This document shows positions 1 to 11,400 of a stretch of DNA of 64,000 nucleotides, piece after piece. The translations under genes were made by a program, and so were the position numbers. Source of the stretch: Paragyromitra xinjiangensis (Eukaryota > Ascomycota > Pezizomycetes > Pezizales > Discinaceae); NCBI GenBank assembly GCA_038503065.1, contig JBCAMK010000018.1, positions 1,116,001-1,180,000 on the forward strand, given 5' to 3'. The notes beneath the pieces are model-generated. The model had not been told where the DNA came from and did no database searches. It saw only the letters and a program-made list of their open reading frames with translations. Position 1 is the first letter of the stretch; every line of letters begins with the position of its first letter.

Positions 1-467
1 GCTTCGTGGGACTATTTATTGTTGTATTGTCTGGAAAAGTAGATACTTACCGCCGTGCTAGGCGGGGTTTACTGGTGGAATAAACCACGGGAATATTCCC
101 GGTGATACGATCATTTCCAGTGGTCGTCTAGACAAGCGTTTTAGCTGAGGATCTATGGCTGCGCATAAATTTAGATAGGCCTTGGTGTTACCTGAAAGGC
201 CACGAAGGTGTCACAGCGATTAATTCGTGTGCGAAGTGGGAGACAACGTGGTGGTCTCTCGGTTCAGTAACCAATAGCAGGCTGTTGCGCATCCAACAAG
301 GCTGAGATCCCCCCCCCTGTTTCGTCTCATCGACCGGAGTATTTCCCTCTACCCTCCATTGTCAAGTACGCTAATCCCCTCGGAGAGCTTTATTATCTAT
401 CGCTCGGCCTACTACTCCTACCGGTATTATTCCAACAACCACAGTTTGCGGAAGTCCACAACCACAC
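1..467. other. Upstream non-coding stretch
   Basis: No coding exon is visible. It ends at the start codon of the F-box gene. A C-tract lies near 309-318, and the sequence just before the ATG is probably 5' leader. Nothing else is recognisable. Confidence 0.5.
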
Positions 468-2460
468 ATGTCCGATCCCGAAACAGGCCCTAGTGGCTTT
501 CTTGATATGTCGGACCTTGGATCAAGGGCCAGGATCCAGCCCCAGATGGTTCCTAGACAAGAGCCTAACGAGACAGAAGCCCAAGCCCGAAAGTTAAGTG
601 CTCGACGTCGCGATCTACAGCCGGTCAACATTCCGTTAGACATCTACCTAGTTATCCTCGAGCACTCCTCTGGGGTCACGCTTCGGAACTTCTGCCTTGT
701 ATCAAGGCTCTCATATCACTATGCTTTCCCCCTTCTGTGGAAGGATGTCAAGCTGTCGCTAGAGGAATCGAACCCTTCTGAATTCACTAATGCATTGAGG
801 GATATCACCAAGCGGCATGGGAAACATGTTGAAACCATCGACCTTGGCTTTCTCTGGGAAGAACGTTATGACGATTCATATTCGGTGCGTCCAATCGAGG
901 TGCTCACGAACAGCTTAGGTATAGGTCTCCTAGGCTCAATTATTCGCCGAGAGTTCTGTCTTTGAAGTAGTCTCTAATACGGGTTTGATATTATATTTAG
1001 TTGAACTTGCGGTCGAGAAAATGCCTAAGCTACGGAGTGTCATGTGCGTTCCCACTCAGACTAACGATTTACCAGAATCCAGTACCATTAGCGCTTTTGC
1101 TAACGCACCCTAAGTTGGGGCGGCGGCCAGACTCCTAGTAACGATGTGCTTGACGCACTCAAGAACCTACCGTGTCTTACTGAATTCCAGCTGGACAGCG
1201 ATAATTGGAATATGTCTCTCGTCACCGAGTTAAACTTCTCCGGGTTTCGTCATCTTACATCCTTCACAATGGACAATATATGCGACGACAGCCAAGTATT
1301 AGCAATCAGACACATCCTCGATACCTCCACAGCTCTCAAAAAGCTCTACTTCAAGTTCGCCGAGTATTTCTGGGAAGATCGGGAACAGGAGGACAGTGTA
1401 GATGTTTTCGATATCCTATTCTCGAAGGAAAATCCACGAAATGGAGATGGACCTGCCCCTGGGAAAAATCTAGAGGAGTTTACAATGATCCATGGACTCT
1501 TCGATGAACATGACTTCGGACCATCCTTCTTCAGGGCTGCTGGGTTATGTTTCAAGAATCTGGATTCTCTGACATTACATCACTTTCGCACTGACGAAGT
1601 CCTTACACTGGGCCGACCAGGAACCTTACGTCTACGGAAACTGCGGCTCCAGTGTCATTCATGGAAGACTTTCCAGCCGTTACTAGAGGAGTCAAAGAAT
1701 CTCGAACTGTTATACATACAGATAACCCACGCGGGATTTGATTACGATCAGTTGGTGCCATTGATTTGTCTAAGCAAAGATACCTTGAAGGATCTACGAC
1801 TGGAATGGGATGGCATTCGGGGAACTTCTGCACTGGAAACTATGTGCAAAGACGATATATGGAACCTGGCTTCAAATTGTAGCAAAATCCGCGAATTGAG
1901 TCTTAGGGCAGACTTTGATACAGACGATTGGGTGAGAACAGCTAGAATTTCGGTGGCTGTGGGTAGATGACTGACTTGGCGATAATGTATGATCATAGCG
2001 TCACATTGAAGATTGCTTCCCGGTCTCGTTCGTCGATCTCACACACTTTAAACTCCAAGGCACGATTCCGAGGGGGAAGCCGCCAAGGCAACCAGCCAAC
2101 TCAAATGGATCCTCGGGCTCGGGGAACGCCAAAGATGCAGTGGATGCTAAGCAGCTCTTAAGTATCAAATTTATAATAGGGGTGAATAACGAGAATAAAT
2201 ATCCCGAAAACACAACGGGTGATTTTTTCGCTGCTTTTATTACGGCTGCCAACGACCCTCCGTTCCCGAGCGATGACAACGTTACGAAACTTAAATATGT
2301 TGGCATTGATGGTCACGTATATGAGCTTCATGTATCGGATGGCAAGTTTACGTATAGCGAGGTTCCGGGAGGGCTGGTTGAACGCTGCGGTGGCCCCTTT
2401 GTGCCAATTAAACATATCGATAAATCGTCGGAGGCGTTTCGTTTGGCGTCTATTGATTGA
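468..2460 (+). CDS. F-box / leucine-rich-repeat-like protein, four exons
   Basis: Probable substrate-recruiting subunit of an SCF-type ubiquitin ligase; the substrate is unknown. Exons are 468-918, 1001-1043, 1115-1931 and 1999-2460, giving 590 residues with the frame kept through all three introns. Residues about 50-90 read as a degenerate F-box (IPLDIYLVILEH, then NFCLVSR and FPLLWKDVKL). The long middle part has repeated LxxLxL-type segments (LDALKNLPCLTEFQL, KNLDSLTLHHF, LRKLRLQCHSW) typical of fungal F-box/LRR proteins. Exon 4 adds a Ser/Gly-rich linker and a C-terminal tail that would be lost if the third intron were missed. Splice sites: intron 2 starts GTGCGT with a GCTAAC branch, and intron 3 starts GTGAGA. 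The F-box identity is a family inference; the exon chain is read directly. Confidence 0.72.
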
Positions 2461-3341
2461 TATCTTACTCTTACTGTAGGTTCTCCTGGTGATGCTTTAT
2501 TTTTCTTTTCATCTTTGGTTTACTGCTGACGTTTTTTGAGGTAGTATTGGCGTTCGCTTCACTTACGAATAGGCTTGTGTCGATGGCTTCCTCGCTTTTC
2601 ACCTATTGATTGGAGGGAATTTCGGGGGATGATATATTTTCGGAGAGTTAAGAGATTGGCGACTGTAGACCAGATGATGGAAACAAAGATGGGCGAAGTT
2701 GAGTATGGACTATGAGCCTACGCTCAGGGTATGGGTTTCGGCTAGACCGAGTATTTTTATGGCGTTGAAGTCACTATTTGGAGTTTAGGTGCTTTGGAAA
2801 TTTCTGCTACAAATTTCTGCATGTATTGAATGAATAAACACGATTGATGCCGAATACTTCAACCAGGTTGGAGGCGTTTAGTATCCTAGCGTGATGAAAC
2901 CTGGTTAGTTGATTTTGTGACTCTTGGGGGTTCCTGTGGCGCGTGCACAGCGGAAGTCCGTGTCCAAGCAACGGAACCCCGGTTCTTAAAAGCTTGGTTA
3001 TCAATAGTCCCCAGAGTACCAGTTATAGCGACTTTTAGGGGAGCTCCAGAAACTTCTGCCCCGGAGTTCCTTGTGGTTAATGCGACGATGACAAATGCCA
3101 ATAGGAGATGTGGCTATGAAACTGCTGACATGCTATACTCGGAATGGTTCCGGGGCTGGTTAAGGTTTGCATCCCTATTGAAGAGCTGGAGATCTTTAAT
3201 ATAAATATCTTTTATGTCCCATACGAGGTCTTCTTTTCGTAGACTACCACCTTTAAACCCAACAAGTATCGATACTTCCTCCTACAAAAGCACAACGAAA
3301 TCAGCCACAGCCCCCCCTAAATACCACTAAATCTTCTCAAA
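2461..3341. other. Intergenic, nothing recognised
   Basis: It contains a 95-codon + strand frame (2917-3204) overlapped by open frames on the other strand. None has a domain or splice context. The last 100 bases are C/A-rich, as in a fungal 5' leader of the next gene. Confidence 0.45.
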
Positions 3342-4476
3342 ATGACACAATCTCTTGTCCTCCTCACTGGCGCAACAGGTTTCGTGGGTGCCCACATCCT
3401 CCACGAACTCATCACGAAAAACCACCGCGTTATTGTACCTATCCGTCCTGCCTCAGCATCTAAAGCCGATTTCTTCGTGGAAAAATACAAAGCCTATCCC
3501 AGCGCACTACGATTCGTCGAAGTTGCAGACCAAACAGACGCAACAGCATTTGTACCCCATCTCAAGGGTGTCGAAGCTATTATCCACACAGCATCCATTG
3601 CGCCGGGCTTTGGGGGCCCGGCTAAAGATGCTGTGAAGGAGGTCCTGGAACCCGTGGCTGGCATGATCACTGCGTTATTTGAGGCGGCGCTGCAGGTCGA
3701 TAGTGTTAAGCGGTTCGTGTTCACGAGCTCGAGCACGGCGGTTTATGGGACTGTGGATTTGAGTAGGAAGGAGTATACTGAAGATGATTGGAATCCGATT
3801 ACGGCGAAGGATGTGCAAGGGCCGTGGGACCCGAGTCAGATTTATAGGGCTTCGAAAACTTTGGGGGAGAAGAAGCTGTGGAAGTTGACGGAGGAATATA
3901 AGCCGGCTTTTGATGTTGTTATTCTCTGCCCGCCCAGTAAGTTTAGTAACCCTCTCACTAGTTGCTTTGTTACTGATCACTTGGAATAGTGGTGCTCGGG
4001 AAAAGTCATCACGAAGTCAAGGGCCTATCGAACTTAGGAGGTTCAGCAGGGCCTATGCTCCTGAGACTAATCGACATGAAGGAAGTTCCAGAGAATATAT
4101 GTCCTCAATTCATGTGAGGCTTCCCTCTTCCTATTACTCTCATTGCAGAAACTAATTCACAAACAGAAATGCGGTTGACTCAGCTGAAGCACACGTTGCT
4201 GCTATCACTGCCCCGCTTCCCCGAACTCCCGATGTTCCCCATCGTTATCTAGTCTCTAGCGGGACGTTCTCGTTCCATCGTCTTATTCCTGCGCTGTTGG
4301 AGCGATACCCTCAGTTGGCTGGGAGACTTCCAGATACGGATCCGGAGAAGCGTGATGAAGTCTTTCCCCCTTTTGCGACGGAAAAAGTGAAGAAAGAATT
4401 GGGAGTGGAGCTAGGTAGAGGGTGGGAGGAGTCGGTTGTGGAAGGGCTGTTTTCGGAGGCTTTTGAGTATTTGTAA
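3342..4476 (+). CDS. Extended short-chain dehydrogenase/reductase (GRE2-like NAD(P)-dependent carbonyl reductase)
   Basis: Probable cytosolic NAD(P)H-dependent reductase of aldehydes or ketones, in the extended SDR group with yeast Gre2 and dihydroflavonol-4-reductase. Exons are 3342-3936, 3990-4113 and 4167-4476, giving 342 residues, normal for the family. The Rossmann dinucleotide motif TGATGFVGAH is at residues 9-18. The catalytic YxxxK is Tyr168/Lys172 (QIYRASK), with the Ser region FTSSSTAVYG at 127-136. The exon 2/3 junction restores NAVDSAEAHV, the usual late family segment, which supports the intron at 4114-4166. Both introns are 53 nt. The start follows a C/A-rich leader and is the first in-frame ATG. 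The substrate cannot be told from sequence. Confidence 0.88.
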
Positions 4477-5671
4477 GGGATTTTGTGGGAGATAGTGTAT
4501 TACTAGGCTAAGCCTGTAGGTACATGTAGTTTGGGGGGTGGGAGGTAGCTAGCTCTATTTTTCGAATTAGGGAGTGAGAAGTTTTATTTAAATCTAGTAG
4601 TTTAAGTGTTATCGAATGACTGTGCAGCTAGGGTTCATAAGGAACAGTGATATGAGTAGGTATTCTCCCCAAACTTGAACATACCTAAATTTATTCATAT
4701 CGTAACTTGATTCACTGAAAGATGCTCGCATCCCCATGGCTCTGGCTCGAGTATATGCTGGAGTACTTTAGACCAGAACCATTCGGATTAACCAGTTAGG
4801 AGGCTTTGCCAAGACCGACTCTTATTGGTTACTTCCAACGACATCTTATTACTGCGGACATTTTTTTGCTACGTTACTCTCTTTTGATTTCGTAGCTTGC
4901 TTTGTAGTCAAGGCCTGTAGAAGTCTAGATTTCTCTATTATTTTATGAGGTATTTGGTAGGAAGGGCACTGGCTTCCTATACAAAAGTTGCAGTCTTTAA
5001 GAATAAAAGCAAGATGAAAGATTAAGAAAACCAAGTCCAGATGTATCAACATCGAAAGGTAGGAAGGGGGAGAAAAACAGATACCACTATATGCGCCAAT
5101 AAGAACAAGAAGCAGGGGAAAATGGAAGCTTGGAAGAGGGGAAACAGTATGCTGTCAAACTAAGCCCCGAACCCACTCACCATCCGCCGTTGTTCCCTAG
5201 TAAGGAAATCTGATATAGCCTCAGAATTTTTCTCTTCTAATGTTTCTTTTACGCATTGGTTTGGCTAAGGCCTGCAATCCGGGGGATAACACCGCATCCG
5301 CTAATGGTATCTTCGACTTCAGAGAGCTCTCCTTTGAAGGCCTTAGCCCTTCTTCCCTAATCTTTAGGGCTACTTCCATTTCCTTTACCATCCTCTTCTT
5401 TCTCTTGTTTTCATTTCCGTCTCGCCTTTGTTCACTCTGTTGTCCAATCCCTCGTCCTCGCCCTCATCCTCATCCCTATCTGCATCACCATCCTCGTTCT
5501 CATCCCTTTCTATTTCCCTAGCTACCCGTGGCACAGAAAATTGCGAATCTGACCTTGTATACACTGCTGATTGAATAACGTTTAAACCAAGGAATATTAG
5601 TATGCAGCTTCTGACACTGGCTGCTGCCGCTCTTTTCGCCTCCGGAAAGGTTTGCCTCGCTAGGAATGCTG
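4477..5671. other. Intergenic stretch with low-complexity pyrimidine tract
   Basis: No supported gene. A CT-rich tract around 5385-5520 gives a His/Pro-rich frame on + and an Asp/Glu-rich frame on -. Both look like by-products of the simple sequence rather than proteins. Confidence 0.4.
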
Positions 5672-6450
5672 CTACCGCATTTTTGCGGCCTTGGTCAACG
5701 AAAACACTCCCCATCTTTCGATAGTGAGCTTAACCATCTCTCTTGGTATGTTTCCATTGCTGCAATTATGCGGCCTTCGTGAGAAGCTAAACTCGCAGGC
5801 AAACACTCCCCTGGATCTCATTTGTCTCAGCTGATATCCTCCCCAGCGAAATTTTCCTGAGTTCCATGGGGTAGCCGTAGTAGTCTCGGTTTCTTTTTTA
5901 TAGGCATCCAACCACCAGATTAGCCATGTTTTGGGCATTTCCATCTTATTAGCGATGCTAACGAAACAATTTGTTAGAGACGTTTCCGTCTCTTTTCCCT
6001 CCGCCCCTTCTTTCTCCCACTCAAGCAAAACTTTCTCTTCCACAAGCATCTGAGCCGAATTTCCGGCTGAAAGATCCTTTCTTCCGTTATCTTTTGCGAA
6101 ATTCCTGGTACTTTTGATTGTCCCGATCACTCCTACAAGGTAGCCACCATATCGCGACCCCCAGAGCAGCAATCATCAGTCCTCTGCCGTTCCTCTAAGC
6201 TTCACTTCCACCGTCTCGATTTCTCCTCCCTACTCTTCACATAGTTCACAATCGCCTTAAGGCTCGCAAGGGCGGTCGTTTTGTGTCGGTGTTTGTTGCT
6301 ATTGAGACCTCCAGCTAAGGTACTGAGAATTTCCTTGAGACGGGGAATTATATCTCGGGATGAGAGGTCACTTTCGGAAGACACTAAGCTCGCAGCCGTG
6401 TTCATTTTTTCGATTGTCTGTTGCAGCGTTCCGACAGTGGTGCGTGCCGT
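5672..6450 (-). CDS. Possible minus-strand hypothetical gene (fragmentary)
   Basis: Two minus-strand open segments look mildly coding. The first, about 6435 down to 6202, reads through TVGTLQQTIEKMNTAASLVS and continues as a helical Leu/Lys-rich segment (RLKEILSTLAGGLN, ALASLKAIVNYVKS). The second, 6172 down to 5672 (166 codons), has an acidic then Trp-rich stretch. They could be joined by an intron between about 6230 and 6100, but I could not fix donor and acceptor with confidence. No domain is recognised. It may be a decayed gene or chance frames; expression data would decide. Confidence 0.25.
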
Positions 6451-7342
6451 GGAGGCACGTCTCTTTTAGGGATGACAAGTTCGGCCATCCGGAAGGGTGT
6501 AAAGGTGGGGAACCTAAGATTTTGGCTGAAGTCTGTCAGACCAAACAGTAAGACAGTAGAGAGTGATATGGCGCGTGCAGGCTTACATGAGACTGGCCGG
6601 ACACGAAAGGGGATGTTTTTGAGCCTTTTTTTGAGGCAGATTCTTGTACCGATGGTGGTGAGAAGTGTAGATTCAGAAGGAGGTGTCTCTGGAAGCATTG
6701 GGGGTGGGGTGGAGCTTTAGTGTTCTATTGGCCGGGTGATCTGAGAGATGTGTCAGACGACCCTAAGCCCTTAGTGTATATCTGTAAATGGAGGAGGTAT
6801 ATTTAGGAACGTTCTATCTCAGTATTCTCATAGCCAAAAGCTACCTGTAACTACATGTGGGTTTTATCTCATCATGACCCCGACTCCTGTACATTGCAAA
6901 AACTTCAATTTTTCCAAACATATCTTACTGGCCTTCTGAAATTTTCCTATCACCTGGTTTCCGCAAATTTATCTCAAAATCCGATAACCGGGAAATCTTT
7001 TCTGGATAGCTGATCTTCCAAAAAGGAAGTCGGATCAGATATGGTTCGTTAGTCACACACGATGTTGGGGTTATCTTCTTAGGTAAGATGGCCTTCGCTT
7101 GCTACTTTTCTAGAGAAGAGAATTTTGGACGTCGTGTGTGACTATTTGAATAGTAATACGGTATGGGGTGCCATTGCGTGTGGCGAAGGATCTCGATTCA
7201 TGGGTGATCATCTGTGGACTTTTCAGCGCGGAGCGAAATACTCGCAGTTCATCTCGGAAGTTCACAGAACTCGAGATTGATAAGCCACCCTCATTTCGCC
7301 GAATGCCCAATAAATTAGGGGAACTACAAGACCAAAACTACC

Positions 7343-7454
7343 TACTCATGTTGCCAGAATTAATGTCAGTCACGTGACGGTACTGACCAATCAAAACCGA
7401 ATCCTCCGTCCATTAGTCAGCCCGCGACCGACATTAATTCTGGCAGCATGAGTA
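7343..7454. repeat. Short inverted repeat, 24-nt arms
   Basis: Left arm 7343-7366 and right arm 7431-7454 are reverse complements at 23 of 24 positions, with a 64-nt spacer. The arms contain the motif CCAGAATTAATGT and its complement. It directly abuts the larger inverted repeat that follows. Confidence 0.8.
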
Positions 7455-7713
7455 CCGTCGTATTTCGCAGTTAAGCCTCGAGGCGTAATGCAGAGTGGAG
7501 TGAGAAAAGCCTGCAGGAAAGTTGTCTCGGGTGTCTCTGCTACGCTTTTGACTAATGCAAACAGGTTGCACTCATACCATAAGTGACGGTCCCTAACCCT
7601 ACAGTAAATTGACTCCCTCCATTGGCTAAAAATCGGAATCTAAGACCTTTCCCGCAGGCTTTTCTCTCTCCACTCTGCATTACGCCTCGAGGCTTAACCG
7701 CGAAATACAACGG
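7455..7713. repeat. Inverted repeat with about 67-nt arms (MITE-like)
   Basis: The left arm at about 7455-7521 pairs with the right arm 7647-7713. By eye only about four positions differ, three of them transitions. The arms carry a CCTCGAGG palindrome. The spacer is about 125 nt and holds a telomere-like CCCTAACCCTA at about 7592. No transposase is present. It could be a non-autonomous foldback or MITE; target-site duplications are not evident. Confidence 0.75.
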
Positions 7714-8402
7714 TAGGTTAGGAGGTGTGTTCAATAGACTCACGTTGCTTGGTATCGTCGGTTTCTCGTCCAATCATTTGGGTTAGATTTCTGCTTGACT
7801 CATACCTGCCGTGATATTTAGGTCTTGGCTCGATCTACTTCGTCGCTCGCATGGGGATTCGTTTACGAGAGAAGAACGCAGTCTCTTGGCTGCGGCACGG
7901 GAGAATTATCCTGGTTGAAATCCAAGGGCTGAGAATCTCCAGCCAAGACGAGAAACGAAAATTTATGTTGCTAGGACCAGGCATATGGAGATGGAACAGG
8001 TCTCACACTTTTTGTATGGTGGCCTCGCAGAACGGAAAATTCCGGTGTTCCATCTCCACTACCCTGACCGAGTACATTAATGCAGAGCAATCTTTGCAGC
8101 AAGCCAATAAGAAGTGGGTATGCTCAATTAGTAGTAGTGGGAAACAATATCTAACATGGATGCTCGGATGGACTAAACCCCCGCATGTCTGTTTTGTTTC
8201 CCCGCCCAACTTCAGCCCTACCAGTCTATATCTCGGAACAAAACTAGGAGGCATCGTTCATCAAGCTCCGCTACCTCCTTAGCTAGAACCTCGCACTATA
8301 ATCGCCTATATCGACGTCCACCATTTCTCGTATACCCGATTTTGTCATTTATTCTACAAACCCCGGGGTGCAGGGGAGCGTGGAAACCCCCTACAAATAA
8401 TT

Positions 8403-11400
8403 ATGGCTGAAATCATCGGACTCGTTTCCAGTCTCGTCGGTATTATACAGATTGCTGGCCAGGTAGCTATCTTAACCCATGGCTATATTGGCGGGGTAAA
8501 GCGGGCATCACAAGATATCTCATCGCTTATAGATGAACTTGGGTCGCTCAGTAAAGTTCTCGGTGCTTTGAAGGACTATATTGAGACTAAGCCAAAATCG
8601 CTTGCTCTTTTGAAGCTTAATGGCCCTGATGGTCCCATCCGAGGTTGTGTTTGCGAGCTTGAGATGCTCCGGGCTAAATTAGCGCCTAGGGATGGGTTCA
8701 AGGGGCTACTGGACAGTCTTAAGTGGCCACTAAAAGAAGCCGAGACCCAGGCTTATGTCGCGCAGTTTGAGAGACATAAAACTCTCTTCACTCTAGCTCT
8801 TTCTGTCGATCATATGTGAGTTAGATTGGAATGTAATATTCTCTTTGAACGAATTACGCTAATCCGAGACTAGAACACTCTCGAAAGAGATTGAAGCTTA
8901 CGTCCAAACCACAACGGTTCTTGTTCAAGATATTTGGGTAGAATCAACAGATCAGAGAGCCTGGAGACTGAAATATGACACTATTTACTTAAGTAATAAT
9001 ATGCTTTGTGTTTTATGCTATCCTTATTGAATTCCGTTACTGATCCTAGTGTTAGCGGAAAAACGGGACAGGGTGCTGGGTTGGTTAAGCCCGAAAGATT
9101 TTGAGAGAAGAACTGAAGACAAGCATCTCGAAACCAGCAAACTAAGATACGAAAATACTGGTAAATGGCTATTGATAACGCCAGAACTTCGGGATTTGGT
9201 TAAGAAAAATACGAAGTTTTCGCTACTTTGGGGGTTTGGAATTCGTAAGTCTGATCAACAAAGGGATCTCTGATGGGTTGATAATAACCGAATTTATAAT
9301 AGCTGGAGCGGGAAAAACGTTTTTAAGGTATGCAGTTCCTCTTCTGTATAGGAGGTTTCTTTGCTCGAATATTTTCTCCAAATCCAAAATTCTTCAGAGA
9401 ATTGGGGAAGCTTGCCTCTCGTTCAGGGTTGGCCGTCAAACATAAATTAGGCGAGCTAATGTAACTGATGGCGAGAGGTTTGGCCCGCGACGAATTCCCT
9501 TGTCCAGTGATGACTTTCATATACCAGTCCGAATATGCCTTCACTTATCCTCTCTCTATATCATCAGATCTTGCCTCATTTGTATCTCCACTAGCCAGGG
9601 GATCATCTAGGATCTGATCGATCCTATCCACCCCTTCTGATATTTATCTTTTCTCACGCCCTTCTTCTCAGCCTCAAATATATCGCGAATTTTACCAACT
9701 AACAAATGGCTTATCATACAGCTCAGTCGTGATCGATCACTTCTTAAAGGAGGCAACTACGAAAAAATACGGTGTAGCCTACATGTACTTCGAGTACAAA
9801 GAAAGGGAGCAACAGACTCCTATGAATATCCTTGCTAGTGTGGTTAGACAGCTTGCGGCTCAAATCCCCACCCTCCCCACGGAAATCGAGGCTCTCTACG
9901 ATAGACTAGAGAGCAAAGGGGGGAGACTTAATTTCGAAGGACTATATACCGCGTTGACTGCGACACTCAAATCATTCGATCAAGTATTTTTGGTTTTCGA
10001 TGCTTTAGACGAATGCGATGCAAGGGGTCAGCGGAGGGAACTTCTTCCGCTATTCCATCGTATGAAGAAAAGTGGCGCTAGCCTGTTTGTGACTAGTCGT
10101 CAATACCCCGAAGATATCCAGGAATCCTTCCGCGATGCGGCAAAGATCGAGCTCTCGCCAAAAGGGGAGGATATCGGGGCCTTCATCCAGCAGAGGATTG
10201 ATGAGGACGCCCGAGCTAGACGTCTTGTTCGACAGGCGAAATGTGAAAGCAGAATTGTCTCCGAGCTAGTTGATACCTCGCAAGGGATGTGAGTATTAGG
10301 TGGGCGCTGGTTTTAGAGCTTGGCTGACAGAGGGCCTAGGTTCTTGCTTGCTCGTTTTAATATCGAATATATCTGCCAACAACCTACTGCAAAGAAGGTC
10401 TTGATTGCCCTCGATAAAATCAAGAGCTCTTCTACAACAGACAGGCCTTTGGATCCCACTTACGATCGAGCTATGGAAACACTCCGAAGCCAAAGCGAAG
10501 ACTGTATAGAAATGGGATTGCTCGTGCTCACCTGGTTGGTAAAGGCCAGCAGGACGCTCACAGTCGAAGAGATCCGTGTGGCGATTGCGATCGAGTGCGA
10601 TCGGTACGAACTCGACGAACTCGACTTACCGGATAAGACAACAATTCTTGACGTTTGTGCCGGACTAGTAATCATCGATGAAACTAGTAACACTATGAAG
10701 CTGGCTCATTATACAGTTCAGGAATATCTTTTGAATAATTCAGTAATACCTAAAGACTCAGACTTCAAGCTTGCGATGGCTTGTACTACGTTCCTGGCAT
10801 TCGAGGTCTTCGCCGAAGGCGCCTGCACGTCTGATGCCGCTCTCAAGGAGCGGCTTGAGTCACAACCATTCCTTGTATATGCTGTTCATCAGTTGTCGGA
10901 TCACCTTAAAACTTGCGATGAAGACCAAACGACCGATATGGTCATGAAATTTCTTGAAAATCCTGGTAATATCACGTCCTACCTTCAAGTCTTGTACTAC
11001 GAAGAGGAGGTAGAGGATATTGAAGAGGACAACAATGAATATAGTGAAGAGGAGGAGGAGGAGGAGGAAGAAGAAGAAGAGGAGGCGGGAGAGGATGCAC
11101 AGGTGGAGGTGGAGGCAGAACCTTTTGACTGCTATCCAAAGCAGCACTCCGCTACACACGTGGCATCGGCACTAGGGCATCGTGCTGCGCTCGAACTATT
11201 GATGGCGCAAGGAGTTGATATCTCAATCCCAGATAGCTTTGGGAATACGCTCCTTCATCTTGCAGCGGCTGGGGGACATGATGAGATAGTTGAGCTGTTG
11301 ATCGAAAATGGATTCGATTGTTCAACCCTAAACCTAGTTCGAGAAACGGCATTGCACCTTGCTGCATGGGGAGGACACGAGTCTGTGGCACGTCTCCTAC

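Larger units (their letters stand above)
6451..8402. other. Intergenic region with abutting inverted repeats
   Basis: Apart from the two inverted repeats at 7343-7713 nothing is firm. A 143-codon + frame at 7851-8282 overlaps an 83-codon minus frame and has no recognisable domain. The last 60 bases before 8403 are probably the leader of the first NLR gene. Confidence 0.45.

Noticed and set aside
5240..5521. 93-codon + frame rich in Pro/His
   Set aside because: It is produced by a CT-rich simple tract; the reverse frame gives Asp/Glu runs, so neither looks like a protein.
7851..8282. 143-codon + frame
   Set aside because: No domain, no splice context, and a competing frame on the other strand.
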